Below are positions 6,076-10,370 of a stretch of DNA of 10,370 nucleotides, piece after piece; position 1 is the stretch's first letter; each line of letters begins with the position of its first letter. The translations under genes were made by a program, and so were the position numbers. The notes under the pieces were generated by a model. The model did no database searches and was not told the DNA's origin. It saw only the letters and a list, made by a program, of their open reading frames with translations. The stretch comes from Bryobacterales bacterium (GTDB lineage: Bacteria > Acidobacteriota > Terriglobia > Bryobacterales > Bryobacteraceae), in NCBI GenBank assembly GCA_020853155.1, contig JADYZL010000099.1:1-10370 (forward strand), given 5' to 3'.

Positions 6076-6410
6076 AGGATTGGCGGCAGGCAACCGCTTT
6101 TCCCAATTTAAGCGCTTGATTTTGAGGTGGTTGCTGGAATGTCCTGCGTCTACGCGGATGTCAGGGCGGGCACTCCCCGAGATCGCCGGGAATCTCCCTA
6201 GCCGTTCCCTCCTCCTCGTCCTGAAGCACCAATTGCCGTTCTCCGCGCCGCCAAATCGCCGCGGGGCCTAACGCAATCACACACACTCTCCGAGCCACGA
6301 TCACAGCCACACAAAAAGAAATCCGCCCTCCCACCCCAAGCTGGCAAAGCCCATGGTGACAACCGTTTGTCCGGGTCGACCCTCCCACGGCGACTAGCGA
6401 ATTAGCTAAG

Positions 6411-6560
6411 CTACGGCTTTGTTTTCACTGAGGGAGCTACGGCTTCCGCTTTCGTGTGATGATTCCGCTTGGACTCGCCGGTTGGCGCGTGATAGCCCAG
6501 CTCGGCCAGCCCATCGTCATAATCGTTGAGTGTCAACGGCGGAGTGAACTTTGCCGGAGA
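6411..6560 (-). pseudogene. Possible 3' remnant of an unidentified minus-strand gene
   Basis: Reading the minus strand from 6560 down to a TAG at 6411-6413 gives 49 codons, SPAKFTPPLTLNDYDDGLA then ELGYHAPTGESKRNHHTKA and a Pro/Lys tail. The segment NDYDDGLAELGY looks like ordinary folded-protein sequence and the lysine-rich tail looks like a natural C-terminus. Two consecutive in-frame TGA codons lie directly upstream, and no start with a ribosome binding site is seen, so this would be a severed fragment. I do not recognise the family. It could also be chance. Confidence 0.25.
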
Positions 6561-6622
6561 TCATCAGCCGTTCCGGCGAATCTACCGCATCCCTCAAGAT
6601 TGCGGCGTCCTTACGGATGCCG

Positions 6623-6651
6623 TTGACAGCGCTTGCGGCTTGCCATAGACT
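6623..6651 (+). promoter_or_regulatory. Predicted sigma-70 promoter of glpT
   Basis: A perfect TTGACA (6623-6628) and a -10-like TAGACT (6646-6651, four of six consensus bases) are 17 bases apart. Transcription would start near 6658, leaving a leader of about 40 bases before the ATG at 6699. The position also argues against the TTG at 6633 as the start of translation, because that codon lies inside the promoter. Confidence 0.55.
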
Positions 6652-6698
6652 ACATCCTACCTACGGCGAGCTTGGGTCGGCCGAGGGACGCAATATCC

Positions 6699-8081
6699 AT
6701 GCCACGCCAAAGCGCCGGGTCCTGGTGGTCCCGCATTCTCGAATTCTTTCGCCCGGCGCCGCATATCGAAAGACTCCCACCGGGAGAGGTTCGCCGGCTA
6801 TACCCGCGCTTTCGGTGGCGCATCCTCGAATCCACGTTTATCGGCTACGCCACGTTTTATCTCGTCCGGAACAACCTGCCGGTGGTTTCGAAGGAGATGG
6901 GCGAGGCGCTCAGCTATGGCAAAGACCAGATCGGCGACATGCTGGCGTTCACCGCGATTGCATACGGCGTCGGCAAGTTCGTGCTCGGCGCCGTTTCGGA
7001 CCGCAGCAATCCTCGCTACTTCATGCCCGCCGGTCTCGTGCTTACGGCACTTTGCAACTTTGCCTTCGGCGCGATTCCGGAATACGGCGTGCAGCTCGCC
7101 CTGTGGACCCTCAATGGCTTCGTTCAGGGCATGGGGTGGGCGCCTTGCGGCCGCTCCCTGGGCCACTGGTATAGCCCGCGCGAGAGGGGCACGGTCTTCG
7201 CATTTTGGAATATCGCCCATAACGTGGGCGGCGGCGTCACCGGGCTGATCGCGGCTTACGCGACGGCCTGGATGGGCTGGCAGGGAGCGTTCTACGTGCC
7301 GGGTGTGCTGGCGCTCGCGTGCGCGGCCTACCTGATATTGCGGCTCCGCGATACCCCTCAATCGGTAGGGCTGCCACCGGTGGAGGAGTACAACAACGAT
7401 TTCCCTCCGGAGGGCCCGCACGATAGCGAAGCGGAACTGGGCACCCGGGACCTGCTTGTGCACTACGTCCTCAAGAATCGCTATCTGTGGCTCTTCGCGG
7501 CCGCGAATTTCTTTGTCTACATTGCCCGCTACAGCATGCTCGATTGGGGCCCCACCTACCTCAAGGAAACGAAGGGCGCAAGCCTCGTGGGCGGCGGCGT
7601 GAGCACGGCCCTGTTCGAGTTCGCCGGCATCTTCAGCACCATCCTGATGGGCTGGCTCTCGGACAAGACAGGCGGACGCCGGGGCATGATCAGCCTGCTC
7701 TGCATGGCGCCCGTGCTCGCGGCTTTCGCCGGGCTGCTCTACACTCCGCCCGGCATGCTTTGGCTTGATCTGACTCTGTTCGGCATTGTAGGGTTTTTCA
7801 TCTATCCCCCCGTGATGCTGCTCGGCGTAACCGGCCTCGATTTTACGTCGAAGAAAGCCGTCGGGACCGCAGCCGGCTTCATCGGGCTCTTCGGATATCT
7901 GGGCCGGACCGTGCAGGGCAAAGGCATTGGCGCCATTGCTCAGCACTGGGGCTGGGATGCCGCGATCTGGGCGATTCTCGTAGCGACCTTCCTCGGCATG
8001 GTGCTTCTCGCGTTCACATGGAGGTTAAAACCGCACGTGGTTGGGGCTTCGGCCTCGCCACAACGCCCCAAAGACACTTAG
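6699..8081 (+). CDS. glpT: Glycerol-3-phosphate/organophosphate:phosphate antiporter (GlpT-like, MFS)
   Basis: This inner-membrane transporter of the major facilitator superfamily (OPA family) exchanges organophosphates such as glycerol 3-phosphate for inorganic phosphate. The 460 residues compare with 452 in E. coli GlpT. The cytoplasmic N-terminus FRPAPHIERLP mirrors GlpT FKPAPHKARLP. Key residues are kept: R57 in FYLVRNN (GlpT Arg45), K93 in GVGKFVLGAVSDRSNPR (Lys80), H174 in NIAHNVGGG (His165) and R277 in YIARYSMLDW (Arg269). VQGMGWAPCGR, RDTPQSVGLPPVEEYNNDFP in the central loop and KKAVGTAAGFIGLFGYLG are nearly GlpT-identical. About 12 membrane segments are seen. ATG at 6699 has GAGGGA at 6683-6688 and lies downstream of the predicted promoter. 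GlpT is favoured over UhpT by the central loop; the exact substrate is unproven. No glpQ or glpK is visible nearby. Confidence 0.88.
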   Translation: MPRQSAGSWWSRILEFFRPAPHIERLPPGEVRRLYPRFRWRILESTFIGYATFYLVRNNLPVVSKEMGEALSYGKDQIGDMLAFTAIAYGVGKFVLGAVSDRSNPRYFMPAGLVLTALCNFAFGAIPEYGVQLALWTLNGFVQGMGWAPCGRSLGHWYSPRERGTVFAFWNIAHNVGGGVTGLIAAYATAWMGWQGAFYVPGVLALACAAYLILRLRDTPQSVGLPPVEEYNNDFPPEGPHDSEAELGTRDLLVHYVLKNRYLWLFAAANFFVYIARYSMLDWGPTYLKETKGASLVGGGVSTALFEFAGIFSTILMGWLSDKTGGRRGMISLLCMAPVLAAFAGLLYTPPGMLWLDLTLFGIVGFFIYPPVMLLGVTGLDFTSKKAVGTAAGFIGLFGYLGRTVQGKGIGAIAQHWGWDAAIWAILVATFLGMVLLAFTWRLKPHVVGASASPQRPKDT

Positions 8082-8169
8082 GCGAAACACGGCTTCGTCC
8101 GGCAGGGCGCTCCGCCATCATACGTCCTCATTTTCAGAGCTGAGTATATCTGTAGGGAGGTCGAATTCC

Positions 8170-10370
8170 ATGTTGATATTCGGAAAGTTCGCGCGGCTCA
8201 CGTTTTGGCTCTTGATGCCCGCGCTGCTCTTTGGCCAGTTTGAAACCGCGGAGGTGCTCGGCACGGTGACTGATGCCTCCGGGGCTGCCATCCCCCGGGC
8301 CACCGTCACGCTCACCAATCAGGACACCGGAATCCAGGCCAAGGCTGTCACCGGTGATGCCGGCAACTACAATTTCTTCAATGTCAGGGTGGGCCGCTAC
8401 ACCGTCGTAGTGGAGCATGAAGGCTTCACCCGGTTCACTACGTCGAATGTAACCGTGAATGTGAATGCGCGGCAGCGCGTGAACGCGACCCTGGCGGTAG
8501 GGGCGGTGACGGAATCGGTGGAAGTAATCGGCGCCGCTGCCGCCATCGAGACCGATTCGAGCGAGCACGGCCAGGTGATCAACACCCGCCAGATTGTCGA
8601 ACTGCCCCTCAACGGGCGCAACTACTCGGATCTCGCACTGCTCGCCACCAACGTCCATAAATCCCCCATCGCTGGATCGAGAGAAGGCTCTTTCAATGCG
8701 AACGGCATGCGCAGCACGTACAACAATTTCCTCATGGACGGGATGGATAATAACGCCTACTCCACCAGCAACCAGGGCTTTTCGAACCAGGTAGCGCAGC
8801 CTTCGCCGGATGCCGTTTCCGAGTTCAAGGTGATCACCAGTAATTTCAGCGCCGAGTATGGACGCGTGGGCGGCGCGGTGGTGAACGTGGTGATGCGCAG
8901 CGGCACGAACCAGATTCACGGAACGCTTTACGAATTTCTCAGGAACACGAAACTGAACGCGGTGGGTTTCTTCAAGCCCGCGGGCGGCGTGAAGCCGATC
9001 ATGCACCGCAACCAGTTCGGAGGAACCGTGGGAGGCCCGTTCATCAAGAACAGGCTCTTCTTCTTCGCGGATTACGAAGGCTTCCGGGCGATCCAGAAAA
9101 CCTACTACGCGGCTACGATTCCGAACATGAATGACCGCGAGGGCATCCTTCCCGTACCGGTGGTGAACCCGATGACGCAGACCCTCTACCCCGCGGGATC
9201 GCCGGTTCCGATGACGCCGTTCGCGCGGAAGGTGCTGGGAGACCTGCCACGGGTTGCCGCCGGCGCCCAGCGGGCTAATAACTACACGCAACTGCTCCTC
9301 AACCCGCGGCAGAACGCCGACAAGTACGACGCCAAGATCGACGGGCAGATCAGCGACAATGTGACGCTCTCCCTGCGCTTCAGCCAGCGCAAGGACAATC
9401 AATTCACGTCGCCTTCCCTCGAGGGCCCGTCGGGGGGAAGCGGCAATGGCTACGTCCGAGCGCTGAGCCAAGCCGCCGTCCTCGGTGCGACGTGGACGAT
9501 GACGCCGACGCAACTGCTGGAGTTCCGGCTCAGTTTTACCCACATGCGGGCCGGCAAAGAGCCACCGCTCTTGGGTGGCGAGAGCATGGAGGCGCTCTAT
9601 GGAATCCCGGGGCTGCCGACATTCCCTGAACTGACCGGCGGCTTGAGCACGCAGAATATCTCCGGCTACACGGGCATCATCGGACGCCAGGCGACGAACC
9701 CGCAGTTTCAACATCCGACGACCTGGAACCCGAAAGTGAACTACAGCGCGATGCGGGGCCGCCATGCCTTGAAGATCGGGGGCGAAATGCATACCATCCA
9801 TACGCAGGTGATGGATATCAACCCCGTCTACGGCTTGCTCGGCTACGCGGGCAGCTTCAGCAAACCCTCGTGCGCACAACTCGGTAAGCCCGCGGGCTGC
9901 ACGGTGGCGAACGACGCCGCCAGTTATAATCTGGCCGATTTTCTGTTCGGCCTGCCCAACCAGATACAACTCGCGAACTGGCTGGTGGGCAACTACCGCC
10001 AGCGGGATTACTTTCTCTATGTTCAAGATGATTTTCACGTGAACTCGAAGCTTACGCTCAACCTCGGCGTGCGCTGGGAATTCGCCACTCCGCGCTGGGA
10101 GCGGGACAACATGCTCTCGAACTTCGACCCATCGAGCAACACAATGGTGATGGCCCGGAAGGGAAGTCTCTATGACCGCGCGCTCGTGGATCCGGACTAC
10201 AAGAACTGGGCGCCGCGCCTGGGGCTGGCCTACAGCTTGACGACGAAGACCGTCTTCCGGGGCGGATACGGCATCAGCTACGTACACCTGAACCGGCTCG
10301 GCAGCGCGGATCTGCTCGGCATCAACGGGCCTCAGGTGAACATCGCGACGATCAATCAATCGATGCCGGG
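8170..10370 (+). CDS. Oar-like TonB-dependent outer-membrane receptor (3' end outside window)
   Basis: This family forms outer-membrane beta-barrels that import nutrients such as glycans, using energy from TonB. In acidobacteria it is expanded and its substrates are mostly unknown. The frame is open for 733 codons to the right edge. ATG at 8170 has AGGGAGG at 8154-8160, nine bases upstream. A signal peptide (hydrophobic about 10-21, likely cleavage after FG or FGQ near residue 22-23) is followed by a carboxypeptidase-like regulatory domain at about 28-112 (VLGTVTDASGAAIPRATVTL, then GRYTVVVEHEGF). A plug domain lies at about 125-250, with IVELPLNGRNYSDLALL, FLMDGMDNN, VSEFKV, FSAEYGRVGGAVVN and MRSGTNQIHGTLYEFLRN. 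Barrel strands follow: FGGTVGGPFIKNRLFFFADYEGFR, YDAKIDGQISDN, FLYVQDDFHVNSKLTLNLGVRWEF, WAPRLGLAYSL. Full relatives are usually about 1,100-1,200 residues, so the C-terminal barrel is missing only because the window ends. It lies 88 bases after glpT with its own ribosome binding site, so co-transcription is possible but not shown. Confidence 0.88.
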   Translation, partial: MLIFGKFARLTFWLLMPALLFGQFETAEVLGTVTDASGAAIPRATVTLTNQDTGIQAKAVTGDAGNYNFFNVRVGRYTVVVEHEGFTRFTTSNVTVNVNARQRVNATLAVGAVTESVEVIGAAAAIETDSSEHGQVINTRQIVELPLNGRNYSDLALLATNVHKSPIAGSREGSFNANGMRSTYNNFLMDGMDNNAYSTSNQGFSNQVAQPSPDAVSEFKVITSNFSAEYGRVGGAVVNVVMRSGTNQIHGTLYEFLRNTKLNAVGFFKPAGGVKPIMHRNQFGGTVGGPFIKNRLFFFADYEGFRAIQKTYYAATIPNMNDREGILPVPVVNPMTQTLYPAGSPVPMTPFARKVLGDLPRVAAGAQRANNYTQLLLNPRQNADKYDAKIDGQISDNVTLSLRFSQRKDNQFTSPSLEGPSGGSGNGYVRALSQAAVLGATWTMTPTQLLEFRLSFTHMRAGKEPPLLGGESMEALYGIPGLPTFPELTGGLSTQNISGYTGIIGRQATNPQFQHPTTWNPKVNYSAMRGRHALKIGGEMHTIHTQVMDINPVYGLLGYAGSFSKPSCAQLGKPAGCTVANDAASYNLADFLFGLPNQIQLANWLVGNYRQRDYFLYVQDDFHVNSKLTLNLGVRWEFATPRWERDNMLSNFDPSSNTMVMARKGSLYDRALVDPDYKNWAPRLGLAYSLTTKTVFRGGYGISYVHLNRLGSADLLGINGPQVNIATINQSMP

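Larger units (their letters stand above)
6076..6698. other. Gene-poor stretch between the IS4 remnant and glpT
   Basis: No intact gene is evident. It follows the truncated transposase and may be further decayed insertion material. The motif GCTACGGCTT occurs twice 26 bases apart (6410-6419 and 6436-6445). Two listed items lie inside it: a short minus-strand coding-like remnant at 6411-6560 and the promoter of the downstream transporter gene at 6623-6651. A minus-strand open frame at 6161-6388 has no recognisable family. Confidence 0.4.

Noticed and set aside
6080..6271. Plus-strand frame with a segment RSLLLVLKHQLPF resembling the N-terminus of some integrase-type transposases
   Set aside because: The similarity is a few residues only, with no flanking motifs, so it is too weak to call.
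6798..7946. A 382-codon minus-strand open frame opposite glpT
   Set aside because: It lies wholly antisense to a transporter with conserved substrate-binding residues, has no ribosome binding site or family resemblance, and is explained by codon bias.
8082..8169. Terminator between glpT and the receptor gene
   Set aside because: I searched for a stem with a T-run and found only weak GC pairings, so neither a terminator nor its absence can be claimed with confidence.
8134..10359. A 741-codon minus-strand open frame opposite the Oar-like receptor
   Set aside because: The plus strand encodes a receptor with signal peptide, regulatory, plug and barrel motifs and a strong ribosome binding site. 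The antisense frame is rich in R, H, V and G and matches nothing, so it is a mirror of GC-rich codon use.
1..10370. CRISPR array, tRNA, rRNA or phage structural genes
   Set aside because: No regularly spaced direct repeats, tRNA cloverleaf signatures, rRNA-like stretches or phage modules were recognised on either strand.

Overview
The window looks like chromosomal DNA of an acidobacterium, most likely of the Bryobacter/Solibacter type. This is inferred from the GC-rich coding bias and from two characteristic protein types: a large Oar-like TonB-dependent receptor with an N-terminal carboxypeptidase regulatory domain, and a secreted protein built from several such domains. No taxonomic marker gene is complete, so the assignment is an inference.

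Left part (1-2581), housekeeping genes. The first codons of an unidentified gene leave the left edge on the minus strand; recA is a guess from the neighbour. recX (plus) runs tail-to-tail into a lemA-family gene (minus), with one base between their stop codons. A 75-base divergent spacer then leads to rlmN (plus), a radical-SAM methyltransferase for 23S rRNA and tRNA with all its key cysteines.

Middle-left part (2582-3811), accessory. It holds an inverted-repeat element of about 79 bases with 18-base ends. Next comes a toxin-antitoxin operon of the HigB/HigA (Gp49-like toxin, XRE antitoxin) type. Its toxin gene is broken by one in-frame TAA, while the antitoxin gene is intact with its own ribosome binding site. 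A dyad overlapping the predicted -10 box is a good candidate operator. A non-coding stretch with reiterated TTTCGGGG-like units follows, which resembles mobile-element debris.

Middle part (3812-6698). An intact secreted protein of 574 residues with several carboxypeptidase-like regulatory domains is followed by about 1.1 kb without an intact gene. That gap contains the 5' end of an IS4-type transposase (frameshifted by an apparent 2-base loss, then truncated) and a possible short minus-strand coding remnant.

Right part (6699-10370). A glpT-type organophosphate/phosphate antiporter gene with a near-consensus sigma-70 promoter is followed 88 bases later by an Oar-like outer-membrane receptor gene with its own strong ribosome binding site, running off the right edge. 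The two could form an outer- plus inner-membrane uptake pair, but only proximity supports this. I found no convincing new multi-gene system, CRISPR array, tRNA or rRNA. The points most worth a second look are the inactivated toxin with its operator, the inverted-repeat element beside it and the TTTCGG-rich tract.
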